In this document: piece after piece, positions 16,911 through 25,018 of the stretch
Layout: each line of letters begins with the position of its first letter
Position numbering within the stretch: position 1 is the first letter of the stretch
Assembly: GCA_938092065.1 (NCBI GenBank)
Contig: CALKND010000014.1
Location: 1 to 38,056, forward strand
Source of the DNA: an uncultured Rhodospirillales bacterium
GTDB taxonomy: Bacteria; Pseudomonadota; Alphaproteobacteria; Rhodospirillales; JABHCV01
Reading direction: 5' to 3'
DNA length: 38,056 bases
Made by a program: the position numbers and the translations under genes
The notes under the pieces: generated by a model
Told to the model about the DNA's origin: nothing
Database searches by the model: none
What the model saw: only the letters and a program-made list of their open reading frames with translations

Positions 16911-18481
16911 ACTGAGATTTGTCTCTTTTGTTCAGCTAAAACGCCATCAACTCCATCCTCCTCATTTTGCATGTCAGGTCGCCGCATGAGCAAAACTAAC
17001 GGCAGACAAGCTAGGATGATAAAAGTTAACAGTCGAAAATCATTCGTATAGGCCATAAAATTTGCTTGGCGCGTGACTTCACCATCTAATGCGACAAGAC
17101 TGGCGATCCTGTCCATGTTCCAAAGTTCAGGCAATGGTGTGTGTTTCATTGCTTCGTTAAAAGGAGACACATGATCTATTAGACTCGCCCTATTAGCTTT
17201 TGAATCTCTCACATAGAAACCAACCAAAATTGAAACGCCAACACTTTTGCCTAAATTTCCTACCAATCCGTATAACCCAGCAGCAACATCCATATGTCGC
17301 GGATTGAGTGTTGAAAAGGTAGCCGCCGTAAGCGGCACGAATAAAAAACTCCAGCCGATACCCTGAATAAAATTTACTAAAACAAGGTCCATTGGAGTTA
17401 CGCTTGATGTGTAACCAGCCATTAACCATGTTGAATACGCAGCTAAAACCATACCAAATGCCATAAGAGGCCGCGAATCAAAATGTTTCATAAGATAGCC
17501 AACTAAAATAACGCTTAACACAACGCCAACGCCTCGCGGTGCCATGACCAAACCAGCAGTCACTATTGGATAGTTCCACAGATCAATCAAAAAAGGTGGT
17601 AGTAAGGCGATGATACTTACTAATATTATACTAAGCAGTACCTTTAGAATCATTCCAGCGCAGAAATTTCTGTCCTTTAGCACCCTATAATCTAAAAAAG
17701 GGTTTTGCGCGTAAAGGGTATTAAGAACAAAGCAATACATTGCAATACTGGCAATAAGCCCTGCGACTATAATTTTCCCAGCATCAAACCAATCTAGCCG
17801 TTCACCCTGATCAAGAATATATTGAAGACATCCCGCACTAAAAGCGATCATCAAAAACCCAGAATAATTAAAATCCTTAACGTCCCTTTTTATTCTGACG
17901 GGTACGTTGGATGAAATTACCACACATGCAAGAATTCCAAATGGGACATTGATAAAAAATACTCCTCTCCACGTAAAATATTCAGCTATAAACGCACCAA
18001 CCGTAGGTCCCAATATTGGGGCGACCATAATACCGACACCCCACCAACCAAGGGCCATGCCATGGTCTTCACGTCGAAAGTTATCCAATAGCGTGGACAT
18101 AGAAAGTGGTGTCAGTACTGCCCCAAACCCCCCCTGAACAAACCTTATTGCAATAAGCTCGTTTAAAGAACCTGCTAAACCAGCTAACACCGATGTAACC
18201 GTGAAACCAAAAATAGCAATTATAAGAATTTTTTTTCGTCCAAATTTCGAAGCCAGAGCTCCAGTGGCGGGCATAGTTACGGCGACACCAATCAAAAAGG
18301 TTGTTAAAACCCATGAGATTTGGTCTGGAGCCGCAGAAAATTGCCCCCGCATATGAGGAAGGGCCACACCCACAACCATAGAATCAATTTCTTGAATCAT
18401 GGGACCTAAGACTGTTGCCAGAATAATAAGGGCAGGATTATAGGTTTTTTCCTTCGAGGCGATATCTACCGTATCATTCAC
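16907..18481 (-). CDS. DHA2-type MFS multidrug efflux permease (EmrB-like)
   Basis: Integral membrane drug:H+ antiporter of 524 residues, the length expected for a 14-helix DHA2 protein. Motif A appears as GALASKFGRKKI after helix 2 and motif C as GWWGVGIMVAPILGPTVGAFI around helix 5. EIDSMVVGVALPHMRG in helix 1 is typical of EmrB/QacA relatives. It starts with GTG overlapping the stop of the upstream fusion-protein gene (GTGA, 18478-18481), so the pair is translationally coupled. With the EmrA-like partner it should export a toxic compound across both membranes through a TolC-type channel encoded elsewhere. Substrate unknown. Confidence 0.93.
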   Translation of the reverse strand: MNDTVDIASKEKTYNPALIILATVLGPMIQEIDSMVVGVALPHMRGQFSAAPDQISWVLTTFLIGVAVTMPATGALASKFGRKKILIIAIFGFTVTSVLAGLAGSLNELIAIRFVQGGFGAVLTPLSMSTLLDNFRREDHGMALGWWGVGIMVAPILGPTVGAFIAEYFTWRGVFFINVPFGILACVVISSNVPVRIKRDVKDFNYSGFLMIAFSAGCLQYILDQGERLDWFDAGKIIVAGLIASIAMYCFVLNTLYAQNPFLDYRVLKDRNFCAGMILKVLLSIILVSIIALLPPFLIDLWNYPIVTAGLVMAPRGVGVVLSVILVGYLMKHFDSRPLMAFGMVLAAYSTWLMAGYTSSVTPMDLVLVNFIQGIGWSFLFVPLTAATFSTLNPRHMDVAAGLYGLVGNLGKSVGVSILVGFYVRDSKANRASLIDHVSPFNEAMKHTPLPELWNMDRIASLVALDGEVTRQANFMAYTNDFRLLTFIILACLPLVLLMRRPDMQNEEDGVDGVLAEQKRQISV

Positions 18482-19584
18482 GGATTTCTACTCAATAAGT
18501 TAGCGAGAGGAGAGAGAAATCCGGGTAACGATACCGTATGACCAGTGTCTATTTTAACAGAAACAGTCATTCCAGCCCGAAGTTTCTTCAACATTGTAGT
18601 ATCATTAATCGCAAGGCGGACCGGAAGTCGTTGGACGACCTTTACCCAATTCCCCGTTGCATTTTGAGCAGGCAAAATAGAAAACTCAGATCCAGTTGCA
18701 GGGCTTATTCCAATTACCCGTGCAGTCAAGGTCAACCCTGGGTAACTGTCAACCCGCACGGTAGCTGGCTGCCCAATAGCTACATTCGTCAGATCGGTTT
18801 CCTTAAAATTAGCCTCTATCCAAAGGCCTTTAGTTCCAACTAAACTAAAAACTGGCCGGCCAACCTCAACATGCTCACCAGCATACAAATTAAAATTTGT
18901 AACAATGCTGTCTGCTGGGGAATAAATTACTGTTCGACGAATATTCAAAGATGCAATTTTCTTGTAAGCCAAAGCCTCCCGTACCATTGGGTGTAGATTT
19001 ATCGGCGAATCAAAGGATCCACCCAACAAAGTCAAGAGACGGCTTAATTCCTCTTTAATGGCGTTGTTACGTACTCTAGCTACAAAAAAATTCTGCCTAG
19101 ATTCATCAAGTCGAACTTGTGAGGTTACCCCCTTTGCGCGTAATTTTTTTTGTCTCTTTAATTCACCGCTAAAATATGAAGTCTCTCCCTCAGCTATTTT
19201 CAGTTCTGCTTGTTTTTGACGGTATTGCCCACGCAGGGCTTTTAAATCTTGTTGAACACGAGCCAGACTAGCATCCGCTTTTTCAAGTTCTATTAAATAA
19301 GGCTCTTTATCCAACTTGAATAACGGCTGACCTAATTTAACTTGATCATTCTCGTTAACAAAAACTGAGATAACCCGACCCGATATTTCAGCACTAACAA
19401 CAATTTTGTTTGCCTTCACATATGCATTATCAGTGCTAGCAAACTTACTTTGACCTACGTAATAAACAAATCCCACACCAATCAAAAGCAATGGCATCAA
19501 AATAATAAATAGCAATGTCAAAACACGTACAGGTTTCAAAACAATGATCCTAGGGCGTAGAAAAGTGAGAAGGACATAAAGCAT
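18478..19584 (-). CDS. HlyD/EmrA-type membrane fusion protein
   Basis: Periplasmic adaptor of 368 residues, anchored by one N-terminal membrane helix (about residues 20-45, VLTLLFIILMPLLLIG). The biotinyl-lipoyl-like half begins FASTDNAYVKANKIVVSAEISGRV, the classic EmrA signature. A coiled-coil hairpin occupies about residues 95-190, and the beta-barrel follows with GLWIEANFKETDLTNVAIGQ. It forms an operon with the EmrB-like permease (4-base overlap). A divergent LysR gene lies about 100 bp away behind a perfect palindrome, which predicts LysR control of the pump. Confidence 0.92.
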   Translation of the reverse strand: MLYVLLTFLRPRIIVLKPVRVLTLLFIILMPLLLIGVGFVYYVGQSKFASTDNAYVKANKIVVSAEISGRVISVFVNENDQVKLGQPLFKLDKEPYLIELEKADASLARVQQDLKALRGQYRQKQAELKIAEGETSYFSGELKRQKKLRAKGVTSQVRLDESRQNFFVARVRNNAIKEELSRLLTLLGGSFDSPINLHPMVREALAYKKIASLNIRRTVIYSPADSIVTNFNLYAGEHVEVGRPVFSLVGTKGLWIEANFKETDLTNVAIGQPATVRVDSYPGLTLTARVIGISPATGSEFSILPAQNATGNWVKVVQRLPVRLAINDTTMLKKLRAGMTVSVKIDTGHTVSLPGFLSPLANLLSRNP

Positions 19585-19649
19585 TAACGCTAACCTTCTG
19601 TGAATTTTCCCTTAAATCAGCACTTTAAACAAACGATAGATTTTCATAT

Positions 19650-19675
19650 TATAAGTGAGCTGCAGCTCACTTATA
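19650..19675. promoter_or_regulatory. Perfect 26-bp palindrome, candidate LysR operator
   Basis: The left arm TATAAGTGAGCTG is followed with no spacer by its exact reverse complement. It sits in the 100-bp region between the divergent EmrAB-type operon and the GcvA-type LysR gene, directly abutting the LysR ribosome binding site (GAGGT at 19676-19680). It contains a T-N11-A core. Binding here would occlude translation or transcription of the regulator and could control the pump. Confidence 0.65.
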
Positions 19676-19684
19676 GAGGTTCAT

Positions 19685-20608
19685 ATGTCTGATTTACTCC
19701 CCTCCATTACTGCCCTACGAACACTTGAGGCAGCCACTCGACATAATAATTTTTCCCAAGCTGCAAAGGAATTAAATATAACTCCGAGTGCAGTCAGCCA
19801 TCAAATTCGTAAACTTGAAGAAATTTGGTCGTTGAAGCTATTTGAACGAAAACCTCGACAGGTTGCCCAGACAAGAAGTGGCCAGGAACTAGCCACCCTG
19901 GTTAGACAATTTTTGTTTAACATAAAAGGGACTGTTAAAAATTTACAAGATGAGGTTGAACGGAAGCCCCTTCGCATCAATACCATGACGTCATTTGCCT
20001 ATAAGTGGCTAGTCCCACGACTGGGAACGTTTCATGAAAAACATCCCGATATTGAAGTATGGATTTCTACAAGTAACAAACTAACAAACCTTGCTACAGA
20101 GAGTTTTGACACTGTAATAAGATTGGGCACTGGTGAGTATCCCGGATTACATTCAACATTTTTACTTGGTGACTTTGTATTTCCCGTTTGCAGTCCACGC
20201 CTAGCAGAAAATTTAAAAGAACAGCTTAAAAAACCAAGTGACCTATTAAAGCAGAAACTTCTTTATCGTATAGAAGACGAATCTGCTCCAACTTGGGTCA
20301 ACTGGTTCTCTATAGCAGGAATTAAAGCCCCGATCTTACCTAAGGGTCCAAAATTCCCTGATACTAATACAGCCCTACTTGCAGCTATGGGCGACCAGGG
20401 AATTGCCTTGGCAAGAAGCTCGCTTGTTCAAGAGGAATTATTGGATGGGCGTCTAGTAAAATTATTTGATATAATCTTACAATCTCCAATCAATTATTAC
20501 TTGGTTTGCCCTCAAGGGACAGAGAACGCACCAGAAATTACGGCCTTTCGGAAATGGATTACCAAAGAAGGGAACAAAACCCAGATTAGTTACAGAGGGA
20601 CATCGTAA
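19685..20608 (+). CDS. GcvA-type LysR transcriptional regulator
   Basis: LysR regulator of 307 residues from the ATG at 19685, preceded by GAGGT. The ten-codon extension to 19655 would start inside the palindrome and is unlikely. The helix-turn-helix is FSQAAKELNITPSAVSHQIRKL; the effector domain has LRINTMTSFAYKWLVPRL and FPDTNTALLAAMGDQGIALA. It is closely similar in layout to the LysR at 10301-11236. It is divergent from the EmrAB-like pump and is the obvious candidate to control it through the palindrome at 19650-19675. It converges on the phnE gene across a terminator at 20607-20650. Confidence 0.92.
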   Translation: MSDLLPSITALRTLEAATRHNNFSQAAKELNITPSAVSHQIRKLEEIWSLKLFERKPRQVAQTRSGQELATLVRQFLFNIKGTVKNLQDEVERKPLRINTMTSFAYKWLVPRLGTFHEKHPDIEVWISTSNKLTNLATESFDTVIRLGTGEYPGLHSTFLLGDFVFPVCSPRLAENLKEQLKKPSDLLKQKLLYRIEDESAPTWVNWFSIAGIKAPILPKGPKFPDTNTALLAAMGDQGIALARSSLVQEELLDGRLVKLFDIILQSPINYYLVCPQGTENAPEITAFRKWITKEGNKTQISYRGTS

Positions 20609-20650
20609 AAAAAATGGCGATATCAAATTGTTTAGTTCTGTACACCGCCA
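20607..20650 (-). terminator. Intrinsic terminator of the phn-type operon
   Basis: Read on the minus strand, TGGCG and CGCCA (20646-20650 and 20615-20619) pair around a 26-base loop, and the distal arm is followed by eight T residues. It lies between the convergent 3' ends of the second PhnE-type permease gene and the LysR gene. The stem is short, so confidence is moderate. Confidence 0.55.
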
Positions 20651-20671
20651 CTTAATTTTAAAGAATCAGAA

Positions 20672-21598
20672 CTAGCTCTTACGACGCGAGAAAATTGAAA
20701 ATATTCCACCGCCCTGCTTGTCTTCGTCACCTTGCAAATAATCATCACCACGAATATAGCGTTCGCGCAACTTCCTTGATAAGTAATCAATCACATAGAC
20801 AACAACAATGATCATCATAATTATCGTTGTTGCGTTGGAGAATTCAAAAGCTCTGAGGTTGTCTGACAACAAGAATCCAATACCACCTGCACCGACAATG
20901 CCAAGAATAGTTGCTGCTCTCACATTTGATTCAAACATATAAAGCGCATTTGTCAACAATATGGGCATAACCTGAGGGAAAACCCCAAAACGTATCACCT
21001 CAAGAGTGCCTCCACCCGAAGCTTTAATGCCCTCTATTTGTTTGCGATCAATATTTTCAATAGCTTCGGAATAAAGCACAATCAAAATTCCAGTGTCTAT
21101 GATTGCGATAGCCATAATCCCCGGAATAGGGCCTAGTCCAATCGCACGCACAAAAATCAAACCCCATATCATATAATCAGCGGCTCGTAGAACGTCTGCA
21201 AAACGTCTTACACTGAATTGTAACGGCCTTACTGCGTTAAAGTTTTTTGCTGCCATAAAGGCAAATGGCAAGGCGAGCACCCCACCAATCAAACTGCCAA
21301 TAAAGGCCATAGCCAAAGTTTCAAGAATGGCGTCTATATAATCGGGGAACTGCCCACCGGTTGTTGGCGGAAACATTTGATCAAACATAATGGCCAGTTT
21401 TTCAAATGATCCATAAAATCTCTCAGAGAAAAACCCAAAACGATTCATTGCATACAGAAGGATAGATAATAGGACCAAATAGGAAATCCAACTTATCATT
21501 CTGTTAGCAAGTGTGTCTGAGAAAGCCCGCGGGTAACGCTCACGTTGCACTTGAACTTCCTCTGCGGTCATATTCGCGATGCCATTCTCAGCCGCCAT
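20672..21598 (-). CDS. phnE: PhnE-type ABC transporter permease (second copy)
   Basis: Inner-membrane permease of 308 residues from the ATG at 21598 (MAAENGI), which has AGGA 8 bases upstream. The frame extends to a TTG at 21622. Hydrophobic helices begin at LANRMISWISYLVLL. The permease signature is EAIENIDRKQIEGIKASGGG, then VIRFGVFPQVMPIL, the EAA loop that contacts the ATPase. It is the last gene of the phnC-D-E-E operon, 57 bases after the first permease. The charged C-terminal tail ends IFSRRKS. The family carries phosphonates, phosphite or related oxyanions, but no phosphonate-degrading enzyme is found in the window, so the substrate is open. Confidence 0.92.
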   Translation of the reverse strand: MAAENGIANMTAEEVQVQRERYPRAFSDTLANRMISWISYLVLLSILLYAMNRFGFFSERFYGSFEKLAIMFDQMFPPTTGGQFPDYIDAILETLAMAFIGSLIGGVLALPFAFMAAKNFNAVRPLQFSVRRFADVLRAADYMIWGLIFVRAIGLGPIPGIMAIAIIDTGILIVLYSEAIENIDRKQIEGIKASGGGTLEVIRFGVFPQVMPILLTNALYMFESNVRAATILGIVGAGGIGFLLSDNLRAFEFSNATTIIMMIIVVVYVIDYLSRKLRERYIRGDDYLQGDEDKQGGGIFSIFSRRKS

Positions 21599-21655
21599 CT
21601 TAAAATTCCTATTCTTAATCAATCTATATATTTTTATTATTTCTGGAGAATATAT

Positions 21656-22549
21656 TTACTGGCCCAAATTCTCTTTACCAATAAAGTAGTGACGACACTT
21701 TTCACTAAGCATATCGATCACAAAAACAGTTCCAATAATCATCAACAAAATGGCTCCCACATCTAGGAAATACATTAACTTAATGGCTGTTATTAACTCA
21801 TATCCAATGCCACCCGCTGCGACAAATCCCATAACGGTTGCAGCTTGAACGTTTAGAGCCAGACGCCAGAAACTGTAGGAGAGGAAGTTTGGCAAAACCT
21901 GAGGATAAACAGCAAAACGAATTTCCTCGAACCAGTTGCCGCCAGAGGCGCGTATTCCCTCAATAGGCTTAAAATCAACATTTTCATTAACCTCAGAGAA
22001 AAGCTTTCCCTGGGCACCTGTTGTATGGACTATTAGAGCAAGGACACCCGCCAGAGGCCCAACACCGAAAGGATAAATAAAAATCATAGCCCAGACAATG
22101 TCAGGAACCGTACGAGCAATTTCTAAAGTCCGCCGAGCAACAAAATACAGAGGGTAATTTGACATCAAATTAGAGGAGGCAACAAAGCTTATTAAGCCGC
22201 CTATGGTTGTTCCCACAACAGTCGCAGTAAAGGCCATGAGCAAACTAACAAAAACAGCGTCTGCCCATTTTTCAATACCCCAGTACCAGTCAGCAAACTC
22301 TGGGCCAATGTTGTCCCAGCCACTAAAAACTGCATAAGAATTATGTATAAAACTGCCGGCTCGCGGCAAGGCCGCTATCACTTTGAAAATGCTAAACTCT
22401 GACTGTAGGACAGATAAGGTTAAAGCAATTAAAAAAGCAGCCCAAAATAAAATCAGATAAATTCGCTTTTGTGCACCATATGCGGAACGGTGCTTTTCAA
22501 ATTGCTCTACTGCGCTCATCTGTTGGGTTGTTACGGCTTCTACAGTCAC
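21656..22549 (-). CDS. phnE: PhnE-type ABC transporter permease (first copy)
   Basis: Inner-membrane permease of 297 residues starting at GTG (22549), with GGTGA upstream; the ATG at 22519 has no ribosome binding site. The first helix is IYLILFWAAFLIALTLSVL. The EAA loop reads VNENVDFKPIEGIRASGGN, then EIRFAVYPQVLPNFL, homologous to the second permease. The two probably form a heterodimer. It is separated from the binding-protein gene by a strong hairpin with a T run (22591-22636), so it may be expressed at a lower level. Confidence 0.92.
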   Translation of the reverse strand: MTVEAVTTQQMSAVEQFEKHRSAYGAQKRIYLILFWAAFLIALTLSVLQSEFSIFKVIAALPRAGSFIHNSYAVFSGWDNIGPEFADWYWGIEKWADAVFVSLLMAFTATVVGTTIGGLISFVASSNLMSNYPLYFVARRTLEIARTVPDIVWAMIFIYPFGVGPLAGVLALIVHTTGAQGKLFSEVNENVDFKPIEGIRASGGNWFEEIRFAVYPQVLPNFLSYSFWRLALNVQAATVMGFVAAGGIGYELITAIKLMYFLDVGAILLMIIGTVFVIDMLSEKCRHYFIGKENLGQ

Positions 22550-22590
22550 GACAAAATCACCATTGTTTAGTTTGGAAACAAAAATTATTT

Positions 22591-22636
22591 AAAAAAAGGG
22601 TGAAGCGAAGACGCCGCTTGAGACGGCTTCGCTTCA
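22591..22636 (-). terminator. Strong hairpin between phnD and phnE (partial terminator)
   Basis: On the minus strand TGAAGCGAAG pairs with CTTCGCTTCA over 10 bp, with a further CCG/CGG inside. The stem is followed by CCC and seven T residues, a textbook intrinsic terminator. It lies inside the operon just after the binding-protein gene, where such elements typically keep the binding protein more abundant than the permease. Confidence 0.85.
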
Positions 22637-22647
22637 GATAACTGTAC

Positions 22648-23589
22648 CTAAGACTTTTTCTTCTTACGGTTTGCCTTCAGCCATTTTTTGGCTTCCATAA
22701 CCGTAACGTAATCCTCATGGTAGACACGCTGCATTCCCAAGGTCTTGCCTTGAGCAACTGCTTCAGCTACCTTTGGGTCGTTTTCTTCCAAACGTAGGAA
22801 CAGTTTGATCAAATCTGACTTCATTGCTTGTGGCAATGAGCTCATGATCACGACTGGTGGTGTTGGGATCAAGGGCGAGGTCCAGATGACACGGATGTCT
22901 TTGCGCTTAAGCATTCCCTTGTCAATCATCTTGCGGAGTGCACCAAAACCGTCATTGACTGTGGTCCAAGTGAAGCCTGCATCAAAAGTGCCGTTTAGAA
23001 CACCTGTGACTGTTTGCTGATGACCGCCGGACAAAGGAGAATTGAAGTAACTATCAATAGGTGTCCCCATTTGTGCCCAAGAGTAGGTCGGAATGGTGAA
23101 GCCAGATGTAGAGTTTGCATCATTACGAGCAACCGTTTTGCCTTTAAGATCTTCAAATTTTTGGTAAGGACTATCTGCCTTAACAATCATAACAGAATTG
23201 TAGCCCATACCACCGGCTACATCCTGAGCTCCAGCTATTGGCTCCACGCACTTGCAGTTCTGCCAGACACTGGCGTAACTACTAGCACCAAGCCATCCAA
23301 CCTGGACCTGACCGGCAACGAGGCCGTTCATAATGCCTGAATACTCAGCGGCAGTGAATAATTTGAACTCCACGCCCAATTCCTTGGATGCATAGTCAAC
23401 AAATTTTTTCTGAGATTTAAGATTGTCAGTGGCTGTTTCGACAGAGATAACGCCATAGTTTACTACAGGGAAATCTTTCTGCCAGCCACCAATATAATCA
23501 TCGGCACTTGCCGTATTGATTGAAAGTGCCGCAGCAGCACCAAACAGCACCGCAGTAGCAGTTTTTAGTAAAGAACGTCGAAGCAACAT
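22648..23589 (-). CDS. phnD: PhnD-type periplasmic substrate-binding protein
   Basis: Secreted protein of 313 residues. The N-terminus MLLRRSLLKTATAVLFGAAA is a signal peptide with a likely cut after ASA (residues 27-29). The mature part is a PhnD-like type II binding protein: NYGVISVETATDNLKSQKKF, VGWLGASSYA, and VARNDANSTSGFTIPTY with SGGHQQTVTGVLNGTFDAG in the second lobe. The STSG segment is at the place where PhnD proteins hold the oxyanion. A Lys-rich end (NRKKKKS) is unusual but harmless. Ligand identity cannot be inferred; family members bind phosphonates, phosphite or methylphosphite. Confidence 0.9.
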   Translation of the reverse strand: MLLRRSLLKTATAVLFGAAAALSINTASADDYIGGWQKDFPVVNYGVISVETATDNLKSQKKFVDYASKELGVEFKLFTAAEYSGIMNGLVAGQVQVGWLGASSYASVWQNCKCVEPIAGAQDVAGGMGYNSVMIVKADSPYQKFEDLKGKTVARNDANSTSGFTIPTYSWAQMGTPIDSYFNSPLSGGHQQTVTGVLNGTFDAGFTWTTVNDGFGALRKMIDKGMLKRKDIRVIWTSPLIPTPPVVIMSSLPQAMKSDLIKLFLRLEENDPKVAEAVAQGKTLGMQRVYHEDYVTVMEAKKWLKANRKKKKS

Positions 23590-23753
23590 TTTTTAACCCT
23601 CCTGTTAAAAAGGTAATTATTTACCCAAAGTTATGGTTTTGTTAGTCTATTTTCTTATTATTGGGGTCATCAAATTTTTTCAACAACCCAAGTATTTAAG
23701 AAGCCTAAAAAACAATCGGATTCCTAAAAATTTTACATCTCTTTATTCTATTT

Positions 23754-24566
23754 CTAATCAGAAGCTACATTAACTGAAGTCTGAGTAATAGCTTGATCGA
23801 ATTCCTCATCATCACTTCCATCGCCTAAGGCGTAAAGTTCACGGATCATTTCAACAGTCAACTCTTCTGGTTTGCCATCAAATACTACAACGCCACCTTT
23901 CATACCAAGAAGACGCTCACAGTACTTTTTTGCAGTATCAAGTGTGTGAAGGTTAGTTATGACTGTGATGCCGTCTTCCTCGTTAATTTTTTTAAGGGCA
24001 TCCATAACTATGCCGGCGTTGCGTGGATCAAGAGATGAGATTGGCTCATCTGCCAAAAGCAATTTGGGCTCCTGAACCAAGCCACGTGCAATAGCAACAC
24101 GTTGTTGCTGACCACCTGATAGAGTATCTGCACGTTGAAGTGCTTGAGCGCTCACGTCCAAGCGGTCTAAGGCGCGGATAGCAAACGCCCGCTCTTCCGC
24201 ACTAAATCTTTTCAATAGGGTATTAAAAGTACTGTTGTAATTGATGCGGCCCATCAACACGTTGGTAATGACATCAAGGCGCGGCACCAAATTAAATTGT
24301 TGGAAGATCATCGCGCAACGGGCACGCCATTCACGTAGAGCCTTGCCCTTTAACAGATTTACATCAAATGCTTCATCGCCCTCACCAAAGATAATTTTTC
24401 CCTCGGTGGCATCTCCCAAGCGGTTGATCATCCTCAGCAGAGTTGATTTGCCTGCGCCAGACCGGCCAATAATTCCAATCATCTGGCCATCTGGAATATC
24501 TAGATTGATGTTGTCACAAGCTTTTAAGTCACCAAATTGCTTTGTTAGATTTTCAATTTTTAACAC
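23754..24566 (-). CDS. phnC: PhnC-type ABC transporter ATPase
   Basis: ATPase of 270 residues from the GTG at 24566, preceded by GGGGGA at 9 bases; a longer frame needs TTG at 24590 and would include the ribosome binding site in the coding region. Walker A is GRSGAGKST, the Q-loop [15 protein letters not shown], the signature [15 protein letters not shown] and Walker [25 protein letters not shown] is typical of PhnC. It is the first gene of the importer operon. The last 25 residues are acidic ([10 protein letters not shown]). A 164-base gap separates it from phnD. No regulator is adjacent on its upstream side; the next gene is the UroD-corrinoid methyltransferase on the same strand. Confidence 0.92.
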   Translation of the reverse strand: MLKIENLTKQFGDLKACDNINLDIPDGQMIGIIGRSGAGKSTLLRMINRLGDATEGKIIFGEGDEAFDVNLLKGKALREWRARCAMIFQQFNLVPRLDVITNVLMGRINYNSTFNTLLKRFSAEERAFAIRALDRLDVSAQALQRADTLSGGQQQRVAIARGLVQEPKLLLADEPISSLDPRNAGIVMDALKKINEEDGITVITNLHTLDTAKKYCERLLGMKGGVVVFDGKPEELTVEMIRELYALGDGSDDEEFDQAITQTSVNVASD

Positions 24567-25018
24567 GAACGGTATTCCCCCGAATTTCAATACTTATAGG
24601 ATAAGCTTGGAATTATTTTATCAATTTTTACAATCAACCTCTAACAACCCTATATAACCATATCAAATCAACAAAAATGTTCTCTTGTATACTATGATAA
24701 ACTTTCATGAGCCAACCTACTAGAGCTCTTTTTAAATAGTTAACAAACTGCAGTTTAATATAGTCCAATTATAACTATTCTGCGGCACATTAGAAGTTGT
24801 TCAACTAAAAAAAATAAGTGCTTGTTTTAACTTCATAAGACCCTTTTATGTGTGGGTCATAACACCTCTAGTGATTAAATAATGATCAAAAGGTGCTTTT
24901 TTACTCTTAAAATTAACCCGTAGAAAAAAACGCTCAAGCCTTTATTTAATTGACAATGGTCGTAGCATTAGGGCGGTTGCTATTCTAAATTTTCACAGCA
25001 ACAGCCCTGATACATAAA
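24567..25018. other. Intergenic region between the UroD-corrinoid gene and phnC
   Basis: AT-rich, without a gene. A hairpin follows the methyltransferase stop (24970-25008). A second weak stem, CACCT with AGGTG followed by TTTTTT on the plus strand, spans about 24873-24902. The promoter of the phn-type operon must lie here, since both flanking operons run leftwards. Confidence 0.45.
24970..25008 (-). terminator. Hairpin after the UroD-corrinoid methyltransferase gene
   Basis: AGGGCGGTTGCT (24970-24981) and AGCAACAGCCCT (24997-25008) pair over 12 bp with one mismatch, ten bases after the stop codon. There is no T run on the minus strand, so it may be a Rho-dependent or mRNA-stabilising stem rather than a full terminator. 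Confidence 0.55.

Noticed and set aside
24241-24657. 138-codon plus-strand frame antisense to phnC
   Set aside because: Shadow of the ATPase gene, which has all ABC motifs in the other strand.
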